This document shows positions 9,101-16,685 of a stretch of DNA of 64,000 nucleotides, piece after piece. The notes under the pieces were generated by a model that was given only the letters and a program-made list of their open reading frames with translations, had not been told where the DNA came from and did not search any database. The first letter of the stretch is position 1; every line of letters begins with the position of its first letter. The position numbers and the translations under genes are program-made. Source of the DNA: Haloechinothrix sp033042135 (GTDB lineage: Bacteria > Actinomycetota > Actinomycetes > Mycobacteriales > Pseudonocardiaceae); contig NZ_WBXM01000002.1 in NCBI RefSeq assembly GCF_033042135.1, forward strand, positions 186,001-250,000. The letters are read 5' to 3'.

Positions 9101-9918
9101 TGCCAGAACTGCAGGAACGACATGTTCTCGACCTCTTTGATCGAGGCCACGACCAGGTGGCGCTGGCCGTCCTTGCCCTGCATGTCGATCGCGAGGCCGA
9201 GGTTGACGTGCTCCGGCGTGACGGCGTGCGGCTTGCCGTCGATGAGCTCGTAGTGCCGGTTCATGTTCGGGAAGTCCCGCAACGCCCGCACCATCGCGTA
9301 GCCGATGAGGTGCGTGAACGAGATCTTGCCGCCGCGGCTGCGCTGCAGATGATTGTTGATCACGATGCGGTTGTCCGCCATCAGCTTGGCGGGCACCGCC
9401 CGCACGCTGGTGGCGGTCGGCACCTGCAGCGAGGCGTCCATGTTCTTGGCGATCGCCGCCGCGGGGCCGCGCAGCGGTGTGGCGTCGCGTTCCTGACCGT
9501 CGGCGCCGTCACCGCCTGCCTGCCTGCCCTGCTGTGCCGCCGGGCGCGGCTGGGCGGTGGCCTGTTGGGTCTGCTGGGGCTGCTTGGTCTGATGCTGGGC
9601 TCGTTGCTGGGCTTGTTGCTGGGCTTGTTGCTGGTCCTGCCCGCTGTCTGCAGCAGGCGCCGTACCCGCGCTCTGCTGCTGCTCCCGGGTGTCCTGCCCG
9701 GAAGCCTGCCCGGGTGTCTGCTGCCCGGACCGTGCGTCCCGACGCGCGGCCGTTGCCGGACCCGGTGAGCCGTCGGTGGCCTGTGTCGGTCGGAAATCGG
9801 CGAAGAAGTCGTGCCACGCGGCGTCTACCGAATCCGGGTCGTTGAGGAACCGCTCGTACATCTCCTCGACGAGCCACTCGTTGGGACCGAACTGGGAAGC
9901 AGGAGTGCTGCTGGACAC
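6148..9918 (-). CDS. kgd: multifunctional 2-oxoglutarate decarboxylase/dehydrogenase E1-E2 (Kgd/OdhA type)
   Basis: A 1256-residue TCA-cycle enzyme, thiamine diphosphate dependent, working with E3 and lipoylated E2. In order: a short E1 N-terminal segment (LVEEMYERFLNDP, ~16-45), a Gln/Ala-rich low-complexity linker (~75-140), a lipoamide acyltransferase catalytic domain with no lipoyl domain (~150-370), and the E1 domains. The ThDP site GDAAFAGQGVV followed by INNQVGF is near residue 680, with a transketolase-like pyrimidine domain and C-terminal domain to ~1256. This fusion is characteristic of Actinobacteria such as Mycobacterium Kgd and Corynebacterium OdhA. It starts at a GTG with a weak GAGG; in the mycobacterial and corynebacterial systems activity is controlled by a GarA/OdhI-type FHA protein, not seen here. 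Confidence 0.95.
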   Translation of the reverse strand: MSSSTPASQFGPNEWLVEEMYERFLNDPDSVDAAWHDFFADFRPTQATDGSPGPATAARRDARSGQQTPGQASGQDTREQQQSAGTAPAADSGQDQQQAQQQAQQRAQHQTKQPQQTQQATAQPRPAAQQGRQAGGDGADGQERDATPLRGPAAAIAKNMDASLQVPTATSVRAVPAKLMADNRIVINNHLQRSRGGKISFTHLIGYAMVRALRDFPNMNRHYELIDGKPHAVTPEHVNLGLAIDMQGKDGQRHLVVASIKEVENMSFLQFWQAYEEIIKKARTNKLTADDFAGTTISLTNPGGIGTNHSVPRLQSGQGCIIGVGAMQYPAHFEGTSESTLVDLGVSKIMTLTSTYDHRIIQGAESGEFLKHIHGLLLGEDGFYDDIFTSLRLPYEPVRWVEDIPEGAIDKTARVLELIEAYRMRGHLMADTDPLNYRQRRHEDLDILSHGLTLWDLDREFAVGGFAGKQRMKLRDVLGVLRDSYCRTVGIEYTHIVDPDERLWLQDRIEVKHDKPPTAEQKYILSKLNAAEAFETFLQTKYVGQKRFSLEGGETVIPLLDTVLDKAAEHELDEVVIGMPHRGRLNVLANIVGKPISQIFQEFEGNLDPGQAHGSGDVKYHLGAEGKYFRMFGDGETKVSLTANPSHLEAVNPVLEGIVRAKQDILDKGSEGFTVLPVLLHGDAAFAGQGVVAETLNLAMLRGYRTGGTVHVIINNQVGFTTAPEHARSTHYATDVAKMIGAPVFHVNGDDPEAVYWVAQLAVDYRQAFNKDVVIDMLCYRRRGHNEGDDPSMTQPAMYDIIDTKRSVRKIYTESLIGRGDLSVEEAENALRDFSSQLEHVFNEVRELEKHPVKASPSVEHHQQLPAQVPTAVSHDVVKRIGDVFGNPPDGFTPHPRVKPVMERRLKMSREGDIDWAFAELLAFGSLAVEGRLVRLSGQDSRRGTFTQRHSVLIDRESGKEYAPLQNLGEGQGRVMVYDSALSEFAALGFEYGYSVANSSALVLWEAQFGDFVNGGQVIIDEYISSGEAKWGQHSGVVLLLPHGHEGQGPDHTSGRIERFLQLCAEHSMTVTVPSTPANYFHLLRRHALDGVDRPVVVFTPKSLLRDKNVRSNIEDFTGSSRFLSVIDDDQVDPAKVRKVLLTSGKLYWELSVERAKREIEDVALVRIEQYYPIPKDKLHAALRRYPSASEVVWAQEEPENQGAWPFFGLNLPRRMPDVFQQPLKVVSRRPMAAPSAGSPKVHEVEQRALIEEALA

Positions 9919-10009
9919 GACTAGATTTCGCCTCGATTCGTTCCGGTTGCCTGTGCCTGTTCAGCTTCGTTGTCGGGTTCTCGTCCCGGGCGCCGGTCTC
10001 CTCGACCTG

Positions 10010-13000
10010 TTACGTTCCCGTCTCCACCAGGCTATCGCTTCCACCCCCTCGGATGGCGAGCTGTCCCTGATCGATCGTCTCCGTGCCCGCTCGCCAGAGC
10101 TGGGCATACGTGCCGTCGCGCCGGAGTAGCTCAGCGTGGCTACCCTGCTCGACGACGCGCCCGCCGTCGAGCACCAGGATCCGGTCGGCCCGTGCGGCCG
10201 TCGCCAGCCGGTGGGCCACGATGATCGTCGTGCGATCGCGCGCGAGGTGCTCGCTCGCTGCCAGCACAGCGGACTCGGTGTGCGGGTCCAGCGCGGCCGT
10301 GGCCTCGTCGAGCAGCAGGATGTCGGGATCGACCAGCTCGGCCCTCGCCAGCGCCACCAGCTGCCGCTGACCGGACGACAGCGACTGTCCGCGCTCGCCG
10401 ACCTGCTGATAGAAGCCCGCCGGCAACGCTGCGATGGCATCCAGCGCGCCGATCGACCGCGCCGCACGTTCGACCTCGAGGTCAGTCGCGTCCGGGCAGG
10501 CGTAGCGGATGTTGTCGGCCACTGTCCCCGCGAAGAGGTGACCCTCCTGGGGGACCACCCCCATGCGGCTGTGGAGCCGTATGGGATCGAACCGGCGGGC
10601 GTCGACGCCGTCGATGGCGACGCTGCCCTCGCTGGGGTCGTAGAATCGCGCGATCAGCTTGACCACCGTCGACTTGCCCGCGCCCGTGGGTCCGACCAGC
10701 GCCACCGTCTCGCCAGGCGAGACGTCTATCGACAGCTGTCGCACCGCGGGGTGCTCGGCCCCTGCGTAAGTGAACGTCACCTCCCGCAGCGACACCGCGC
10801 CGCTGAGCCGTTCCGGCATCTCGGCGGGCCGTTCGGGAGCGGGCACCGAGGTGGGGGTGCCGAGCAGGTCCGCGATGCGGCGCAACCCGACCTTGGCCTG
10901 CTGGTAGGCGTCGAACACCCCGGACAGCTGTTGCACGGGGGAGAAGAACATGCCGAGGTAGAGCAGGAACGCCATGAGCACGCCAGGTGTGATGCGGCCA
11001 TCGGCGACGTCGTGCCCGCCCACGTAGAGCACGCCCGCCTCGGCCAGTCCGGACAGCAGGGTCACGAACGGGAAGTAGGTGGCGATGTAGCGCTGCGCGC
11101 GCAGCCGGGTGCGCCGGTAGGAATCGCTGCGGTCGGCGAAGTCCCGTGCGGTGTGCTGCTCGCGCGTGTACGCCTGGGCCACGCGCAGACCGGTGACGTT
11201 CTCCTGCATTTCGGCGTTGACTGCGCTGACCTTCTCCCTGGCTTCGGTGTAGGCGACCGAGACACGGGACCGGAAGACAGCCGTGGCCACGACCAGCACC
11301 GGCAGCACCGACAGCGTCAGCAGCGCCAGCTTCAGGTCGGTGACCAGCAGCGCCACCGCGACGCCTGCGATGGTCAGCAGCGAGACGACGGCGTTGGCCA
11401 GGCCGGTCTGCATGAACCGGGAAAGCGCGTCGACGTCGGTGGTCATCCGCGTCATGATCTTGCCGGAGAGCTCGCGCTCGTAGTAGTCGAGCCCGAGCCG
11501 TTGCAGATGCGCGTAGCTGCGGACCCGCAGCAGGTAGAGCATGCTCTCGCCAGCCCGCGCGGTCAGCCGGGTCTGCGCGGCGATCACCAGCCAATTCGCT
11601 GCCACGATCAGCGCCCCGATCGCGGCCACCGCCAGCACGACCGGCAGCGCACCCTCGGCCACACCGTGGTCGACCCCGAACCGGTACAGCGAGGGCAGCG
11701 CGATGGTGGCCAGCGTGTCGGCGGCGACCAGCGCGATCACCATCGCCAGCAGCCAGCGCACCGCCCGCAGCAGCCGCAGCGGTCGGAACTCGGGATCGGG
11801 GGCGGTGGGATCCTCGCCGTTCAGCAGGGGCGTGTCGGTCGCGTCCGGAAGCGCGCGTACCGCCTGGATGAGTTCGGGTGTCGGGGGTGTATCCAGCGAA
11901 GCGCCGAAACCCTTGCCGCCGTGGCCTCCCCCGGAGCTACTCGACGTTGCCCGTGTGGCGGCGGTGCTGGCGTAGTCCACCTGACCGGCGGCCGCCTGCC
12001 CCGGCCAGAGGTGCGGGCTCTGCCCGTCGCTCGCGGTGTCCGCTGGCCGTTGCCCGCCGCCGTCGGCGGTGTCGGTGTCGGTGAGGTCGTCGATGTCTTC
12101 GGAAGAGCCCGCGGTGAGCTCGCGGAACAGCGGGCAGCGGGCCTCGAGCTCGGCTTCGGTGCCGGTATCGACGACCCGGCCGCCGTCGAGCACCGCGATA
12201 CGGTCGGCCAGGCCGAGGGTGGAGCGGCGGTGCGCGATCAGCAACGTGGTGCGGTCCGCGGTCACCTGCGACAGCGTCCGGTGGATCGCCGACTCCGTCG
12301 TGGTGTCGACCGCGGAAGTGGCGTCGTCGAGCATCAGCACGCGAGGGTTGGTCAGCAACGCGCGTGCCAGGCTGAGTCGCTGGCGCTGACCCCCGGACAG
12401 GGTCAGGCCGCGCTCACCGACGACGGTGTCGTAGCCGTCGGGCAGCTGGGTGATGAACTCGTGCGCCTGCGCCGCCTCGGCCGCGGCGATGATGTCCTCC
12501 CTGCTGGCGTCCGGGCGACCGTAGGCGATGTTCTCGGCCACCGTGGTGGAGAACAGGAAGGCCTCCTCGAATACCACACCGATGGCGCTGCGTAGCGAGG
12601 CGATCCGCAGCTCGCGCACGTCGTAGCCGCCGCCGTGCCCCGCCCCGTCCACGTCGTGGGTGCCGCCAGGTGGCCCGATGGTCACGGCGCCTGCGTGCAC
12701 GTCGTAGAAGCGCGGCAGCAGCAGCGAGATCGTGGACTTGCCTGAACCTGCGGTACCGACCACGGCGACCGTCTCGCCAGGCTCGACGGTGAGGCTGAAG
12801 TCGTCGAGCACCGGATCGTCGCGGGTGTAGCCGAACCGGACCCGATCGAACCGCACGCCGAGTGGCCCTTCGGGCAGCTCGACGGCATCGGGCCGCTCGG
12901 TGACCTCGGGCTGCGCGTCGATCAGCTCGTAGACGCGCTCCGCGCCCGCGCGGGTGAGCTGGGCCTGCACGATCAGGTTCGCGATCATTCGCGAGGGCCC

Positions 13001-13912
13001 GATCAGCGCCGAGACGTAGGCGGCGAACGCCAGGAACACCCCGAGGCTGATGTCGCCGCGCAGTGCCAGGAATCCCCCGAGACCGAGCACGGCGACCTGG
13101 CCGGCCGCGGGCAACGCCGAGGTCGTCGCGGTCGGCACGGCCGACAGCCTTGCGGCGCGCAACCGCTCGGCGAACAGCCTGCGCGCGAGCCGTTCCAGCG
13201 TGCCGGTCTCGGCGCGTTCCCTGCCGAAGCCCTTGACCACCCGTACGCCGGTCACCGTCTCTTCGACGTGCTGGGCGATGTCGGCTGCGCGCTGCTGCGC
13301 CGACCAAGTAGCGGGGAACAGGCGCTGCCTGCTGATACCGACGACCACGGCGACGGCGGGGGCCACGATCAGCGCGATCAGCGTCAACAGCGGCGACATC
13401 CACAGCATCGCCGCCAGCGCGAACACCCCGTAGATCAGCGAGCCGAGCGCGAGCGGCAGCTGCATCATGAAGCCCGTGAGCAGCTGCAGGTCGCTGATCG
13501 CGCGGGAGGCGATCTGGCCGGTGCGCATCGAGTCCTGCTTGCCGCCGTCGAGCCGGGACACCGAGCGGAACACGGCGTTGCGCAGGTCGTGCTGCACATC
13601 CAGGGTGAGCCTGCCACCGAGGTAGCGGCGGGCGAACGCGCTGCCGAACGTGAGCAGCGCCAGCCCTGCCAGCGCGAGCGCGATCGTGCCGAGCCGGTCG
13701 GGCTCTCCAGCCACGGCGTCGTCCACGCCGACCTTGACCAGCAGCGGTCCGGCGGCCTGTAGACCGACCCCGAGCATCGCGGAGCCGAACGCCAGCACCA
13801 CCACGACGGGATGCCGCCAGCAATCCGCGGCGAGCCTGCGCACCCAGCCACCGTGCGGTGGACCGGTGGAGCCTGCTGTCACGTCCGGCTCCGTAGTCGG
13901 AACCGCCGTCAC
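10010..13912 (-). CDS. single-chain ABC exporter (TMD-NBD-TMD-NBD), asymmetric sites
   Basis: A 1300-residue polypeptide carrying two complete half-exporters. NBD1 has Walker A GTAGSGKST (~387), signature LSGGQRQR and Walker B LMLDDATSAVD; NBD2 has Walker A GPTGAGKST (~1074), signature LSSGQRQ and LLLDEATAALD. Each half has about six TM helices, and the halves are joined by a Gly/Ser/Asp-rich linker (~620-690). NBD1 has Asp where the catalytic Glu should be and NBD2 has a changed signature. Thus one ATP site is degenerate and one canonical, as in heterodimeric multidrug exporters and fused actinobacterial transporters of this size. It is probably a lipid or drug exporter; substrate unknown. 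Starts at ATG 13912, upstream of the minus-strand ABC-2 permease gene. Confidence 0.9.
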   Translation of the reverse strand: MTAVPTTEPDVTAGSTGPPHGGWVRRLAADCWRHPVVVVLAFGSAMLGVGLQAAGPLLVKVGVDDAVAGEPDRLGTIALALAGLALLTFGSAFARRYLGGRLTLDVQHDLRNAVFRSVSRLDGGKQDSMRTGQIASRAISDLQLLTGFMMQLPLALGSLIYGVFALAAMLWMSPLLTLIALIVAPAVAVVVGISRQRLFPATWSAQQRAADIAQHVEETVTGVRVVKGFGRERAETGTLERLARRLFAERLRAARLSAVPTATTSALPAAGQVAVLGLGGFLALRGDISLGVFLAFAAYVSALIGPSRMIANLIVQAQLTRAGAERVYELIDAQPEVTERPDAVELPEGPLGVRFDRVRFGYTRDDPVLDDFSLTVEPGETVAVVGTAGSGKSTISLLLPRFYDVHAGAVTIGPPGGTHDVDGAGHGGGYDVRELRIASLRSAIGVVFEEAFLFSTTVAENIAYGRPDASREDIIAAAEAAQAHEFITQLPDGYDTVVGERGLTLSGGQRQRLSLARALLTNPRVLMLDDATSAVDTTTESAIHRTLSQVTADRTTLLIAHRRSTLGLADRIAVLDGGRVVDTGTEAELEARCPLFRELTAGSSEDIDDLTDTDTADGGGQRPADTASDGQSPHLWPGQAAAGQVDYASTAATRATSSSSGGGHGGKGFGASLDTPPTPELIQAVRALPDATDTPLLNGEDPTAPDPEFRPLRLLRAVRWLLAMVIALVAADTLATIALPSLYRFGVDHGVAEGALPVVLAVAAIGALIVAANWLVIAAQTRLTARAGESMLYLLRVRSYAHLQRLGLDYYERELSGKIMTRMTTDVDALSRFMQTGLANAVVSLLTIAGVAVALLVTDLKLALLTLSVLPVLVVATAVFRSRVSVAYTEAREKVSAVNAEMQENVTGLRVAQAYTREQHTARDFADRSDSYRRTRLRAQRYIATYFPFVTLLSGLAEAGVLYVGGHDVADGRITPGVLMAFLLYLGMFFSPVQQLSGVFDAYQQAKVGLRRIADLLGTPTSVPAPERPAEMPERLSGAVSLREVTFTYAGAEHPAVRQLSIDVSPGETVALVGPTGAGKSTVVKLIARFYDPSEGSVAIDGVDARRFDPIRLHSRMGVVPQEGHLFAGTVADNIRYACPDATDLEVERAARSIGALDAIAALPAGFYQQVGERGQSLSSGQRQLVALARAELVDPDILLLDEATAALDPHTESAVLAASEHLARDRTTIIVAHRLATAARADRILVLDGGRVVEQGSHAELLRRDGTYAQLWRAGTETIDQGQLAIRGGGSDSLVETGT

Positions 13913-14041
13913 ATCGGGCTCCCGCGCATCGAAGGGCTCACGACTACCAGGTTAGGCCCGGGTGACGTCGCGGTGTCCGGGTGGGAACCCCTCGTGTGAC
14001 CCACACCCGCACGCCCCGCCGGGCACATGCCTGCGGGCACG

Positions 14042-14797
14042 TCATTCCCAGCGGAAGCGGCCTGCGGCGACGGCCGTCGCGGCAACGAGCACCCCGGCCA
14101 GCACCAGCAGCGGCAGCCAGAGCTCGGTGACGGGCTGTCCCGTCCACAGCCCTTGCAGCAGCTCCACGAGCTGGGTCAGTGGTGAGAACTGGGCGACCTG
14201 GCGCACCCCGTCTGGCATCACCGCCAACGGCACGGCCGCACCCGACAGCAGGATGAGCGGGTACACCAGCACGTTGCCCAGCATCTGAGCCACCCCCTGG
14301 GAGGGGAGCAGCGCGGCGAGTGCATAGCCGACCGCGAGGAAGGTGAGGATGCCGAGCAGCGCAGCCGCCGACACCGCGAGCAGCGCAGGGGCGAGGTTTC
14401 CCTCCGGCCGCGCGCCGAAGGCGATTATGCCAACCGCGAGCATGACGAGGATGCTCAGCAGCGACAGGGCCAGCCGCACCAGGACGTCGGCGCCGATGTA
14501 GCTCAGCGGCCGCAGCGGCGTGGCGCGGAACCGCCGTAGCGCCCCGGTCTCGCGCTGGGTGACCAGATCGATGGGCAGCACGACGAAGCCCCCGATCGCG
14601 ACGACGATCGCGGTGAAGCTCACCAGGTTAGCGTCGACGAAGCCCCGGTCACCGAACTCGACGACGGGCTCGTTGCCGAAGATGAGCCCCATCATCAGGG
14701 CGAACAGCGGCGCGAAGGCGATCATGAAGAATGCCGCGACGGGTTCGCGGGCCGTCCGCTTGGCCTGCACGCCAGCCAGCTTGGCCAACGCGGTCAT
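14042..14797 (-). CDS. ABC-2 type transporter permease
   Basis: A 251-residue inner-membrane permease with about six hydrophobic segments. It shows the ABC-2 pattern of a cytosolic TQRETGALRRFRATPL loop after the second TM helix and a C-terminal LLQGLWTGQPV segment before the last helix. Its ATG overlaps the stop of the upstream ATPase gene in an ATGA arrangement, so translation is coupled and the two form an exporter. A longer frame extends to 15133, but it would read through the ATPase gene and is rejected. Substrate not predictable. Confidence 0.88.
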   Translation of the reverse strand: MTALAKLAGVQAKRTAREPVAAFFMIAFAPLFALMMGLIFGNEPVVEFGDRGFVDANLVSFTAIVVAIGGFVVLPIDLVTQRETGALRRFRATPLRPLSYIGADVLVRLALSLLSILVMLAVGIIAFGARPEGNLAPALLAVSAAALLGILTFLAVGYALAALLPSQGVAQMLGNVLVYPLILLSGAAVPLAVMPDGVRQVAQFSPLTQLVELLQGLWTGQPVTELWLPLLVLAGVLVAATAVAAGRFRWE

Positions 14798-15786
14798 GCA
14801 GGCACCCCCTCCCGTATGTGCCTGCCGGTCAGCGTCAGGAACACATCCTCCAGGGTGGGTTGTTCCGTGCGCAGGTCCTGCGCCCACAGGTCGGCGTCGG
14901 CAAGCACACCGAGCACGTCGTGCGGGAACCGGTTGCCGTGCCCGCGCACCACGATGCGGTGGGAGTCCCGCTCGACCGCCGAGACCCCTGCGACCGCGCG
15001 CAGGGCTTCCATCGGGGGATCGCCGTTCACCGTGAAGCTCAGCTTGCTGTCGACGCCGAGCGAGGCGATGAGGTTCGGTATGGTGTCGAGCGCGACGATC
15101 GTGCCGTGATCGACGACGGCCACCCTGTCGCACAGCCGCTCGGCCTCCGCCATGAAATGCGTGGTGAGCACGATCGTGGTGCCGCTGTCGCGGATATCGG
15201 AGATCACGTCCCAGATCGCCAGGCGGGCCTGCGGATCGAGGCCGGTGGTGAGCTCGTCGAGGAAGACGAGGTCGGGAGCGTGGACCAGGGCTAGCGCGAT
15301 GAACACGCGCTGCCGCTGGCCGCCGGAGAGTTTCTCCACGTACGAGCTCGCCTTGCCACCCAAGCCGAGGCGTTCCAGCAGGGGCCGCCAGTCGGCGGGA
15401 TGCGCGTAGAACGAGGCGAACAGGTCGAGGGCCTCGCTGACCGTGATGCGTTCGGGCAGCGCGGAGAGCTGGAGTTGCACGCCGATGCGTTCCCGCACCG
15501 TCCGGGGGTCACGTTCGGGGTCGGCGCCGAAGATCTCGACCGTGCCCTCGTCACGGGCGCGCAGCCCTTCGATGCACTCCATCATGGTGGTCTTGCCCGC
15601 CCCGTTGGGGCCGATGATGCCGAAGATCTCGCCCTGGCGGACCTCGAAGGTGACGCCATCGACGGCGCGGAGCTCACCGTAGCGCTTGGTGAGGTTCCGG
15701 CAGCTAATCGCGGCGGTCGCCGCCGCCGCTGTCCCGGTCGCCGTGGTCATCGCCGGGCCCCCCTTCGTCGTTTTCGCCGTGGACAT
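14794..15786 (-). CDS. ABC-2 transporter ATP-binding protein
   Basis: A 330-residue ATPase with Walker A GPNGAGKTT, Q-loop region VQLQLSALPE, signature LSGGQRQR, Walker B LVFLDELTTGLD and H-loop TTHF. A C-terminal regulatory domain of the drug-export (DrrA/CcmA-like) group ends PTLEDVFLTLTGRH. The start ATG at 15786 has GAGGTG seven bases upstream and lies inside the 3' end of the AbrB-like gene, an 83-base overlap. A second ATG at 15750, with AAGGGGGG before it, is an alternative that shortens the overlap. It pairs with the permease downstream and is close in sequence to the ATPase at 18421. Confidence 0.9.
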   Translation of the reverse strand: MSTAKTTKGGPAMTTATGTAAAATAAISCRNLTKRYGELRAVDGVTFEVRQGEIFGIIGPNGAGKTTMMECIEGLRARDEGTVEIFGADPERDPRTVRERIGVQLQLSALPERITVSEALDLFASFYAHPADWRPLLERLGLGGKASSYVEKLSGGQRQRVFIALALVHAPDLVFLDELTTGLDPQARLAIWDVISDIRDSGTTIVLTTHFMAEAERLCDRVAVVDHGTIVALDTIPNLIASLGVDSKLSFTVNGDPPMEALRAVAGVSAVERDSHRIVVRGHGNRFPHDVLGVLADADLWAQDLRTEQPTLEDVFLTLTGRHIREGVPA

Positions 15787-16081
15787 GCTTGCGCACCTCC
15801 TCGAACAGCGCTGTGGAGCCGTGCAGGTTCCGCATCAGCAGTTCGATCGTCACCAGCGCCAGCCCTTGCTCCGGGTCGGCGAGCACCAGCAGCTTGTCGC
15901 CCGGCCCGATACCGAGATCGCGTCGTGCCTGTGCGGGGATGACGACCTGCCCCCGCTCGCTTACCGTCACCGAGCCGTAGAAGCCCCGACCCCCTGGTCC
16001 GTAGAAGGCCTTGCCCTGCTTGCTGTCCTGCTGCTGGCCGCCCTGCTGGTTGTCCTGGTCGCCGTGCCGGTTGCGCGCCAT
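15704..16081 (-). CDS. AbrB/MazE/SpoVT-type DNA-binding protein
   Basis: A 125-residue protein with a central swapped-hairpin AbrB domain, recognisable as GSVTVSERGQVVIPAQARRD followed by LGIGPGDKLLVLADPEQGLAL. Low-complexity hydrophilic ends flank it (Gln/Asp/Gly-rich N-terminus, Gly/Asp/His C-terminus). The family comprises dimeric transcription regulators, often autoregulatory. It heads the minus-strand ABC-2 operon and probably controls it. Start chosen at MARNRHGDQ behind GGGAG; upstream in-frame ATGs at 16114 and 16141 have no ribosome-binding site. The C-terminal tail is read through the start of the ATPase gene in another frame. Confidence 0.8.
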   Translation of the reverse strand: MARNRHGDQDNQQGGQQQDSKQGKAFYGPGGRGFYGSVTVSERGQVVIPAQARRDLGIGPGDKLLVLADPEQGLALVTIELLMRNLHGSTALFEEVRKHVHGENDEGGPGDDHGDRDSGGGDRRD

Positions 16082-16129
16082 CGACCCGTGTGCTCCCGTC
16101 TTCCGATCCAGCATCCACGTGCTGCATGC

Positions 16130-16151
16130 TTTACACAACATATCATGTAAA
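16130..16151. promoter_or_regulatory. inverted repeat TTTACA-N10-TGTAAA
   Basis: A 6-bp inverted repeat in an AT-rich island some 50 bases upstream of the AbrB-like start, where its promoter should be. Candidate operator for the AbrB-like or GntR-like protein. Confidence 0.45.
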
Positions 16152-16175
16152 ACGTGTGCCTTCGGTGCTCGTCCT

Positions 16176-16233
16176 ACCGCGTTCCGCCTGCGAAACGTGC
16201 ACCCCGGGGCACGTTTCGCAGGCGGAACGCGGT
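16176..16233. repeat. perfect 25-bp inverted repeat with CCCGGG-containing loop
   Basis: Two exact 25-base arms (16176-16200 and 16209-16233) are separated by the 8-base loop ACCCCGGG. The site is midway between two divergent operons. Such a long, error-free hairpin is too strong to be chance. It could be an insulating bidirectional terminator, a DNA-level operator pair, or a remnant of a mobile element. Confidence 0.7.
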
Positions 16234-16257
16234 GTGTTGACGGAACGTCGGTTATCT

Positions 16258-16281
16258 GGTTCATTAGTAATGTAATGAACC
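16258..16281 (+). promoter_or_regulatory. operator-like GGTTCATTA-N6-TAATGAACC
   Basis: A perfect 9-bp inverted repeat with a 6-base spacer ending 20 bases before the GntR ATG. This position and symmetry suit autoregulation by the GntR/YtrA-type protein. A TTGACG -35-like hexamer lies at 16237-16242. Confidence 0.6.
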
Positions 16282-16301
16282 ACTGAAGTCACGAGGTTGC
16301 C

Positions 16302-16685
16302 GTGTTCGATGACCAGAGCCCGATCTACCGGCAGATCGCCGAGCGGATCAAAGCGGAGGTGTTGAACGGGGCGCTCAAGGGGGGCGAGCAGGTCATGTCG
16401 ACCAACCAGTACGCGGCGTTCTACCGGATCAACCCCGCCACCGCGGCGAAAGCCTTCCAGCAGCTGGTGGACGAGGGGGTGCTCTACAAGCAGCGCGGGA
16501 TCGGCATGTTCGTCAGCGAGAGCGCGCGCGACAAGCTCGTCGCCGAGCACCGCGAACGCTTCTTCACCGAGGTCGTGGACCCCATGGTGGCCGAGGCGCG
16601 GGCCATCGGAGTCCCGCTGCGCTCGGTGATCGACCGGATCGAGCTTCACGCAGCCGACGGCGGCGACGACCAGGGGGTGCGGTGA
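16302..16685 (+). CDS. GntR family regulator, YtrA subfamily
   Basis: A 127-residue repressor. An N-terminal winged helix (SPIYRQIAERIKAEVLNGAL, then NPATAAKAFQQLVDEGVLYKQRGIGMFV) is followed by only a short helical tail (~75-127). This is the size and plan of YtrA-type GntR proteins, which lack a large ligand domain and are usually encoded with ABC transporters they repress. Here it is the first gene of a five-gene operon, overlapping the next gene by one base (TGATG), and has an operator-like inverted repeat directly upstream. The inducer is likely a cell-envelope-active compound by family precedent, not from this sequence. Confidence 0.88.
   Translation: MFDDQSPIYRQIAERIKAEVLNGALKGGEQVMSTNQYAAFYRINPATAAKAFQQLVDEGVLYKQRGIGMFVSESARDKLVAEHRERFFTEVVDPMVAEARAIGVPLRSVIDRIELHAADGGDDQGVR

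Noticed and set aside
7978..9768. 596-codon plus-strand open frame opposite kgd
   Set aside because: Antisense shadow of kgd; the translation is rich in Val/Arg/Leu repeats mirrored from the enzyme.
10136..12595. 819-codon plus-strand open frame opposite the ABC exporter
   Set aside because: Antisense shadow of a gene with clear Walker motifs; no domain or ribosome-binding site.
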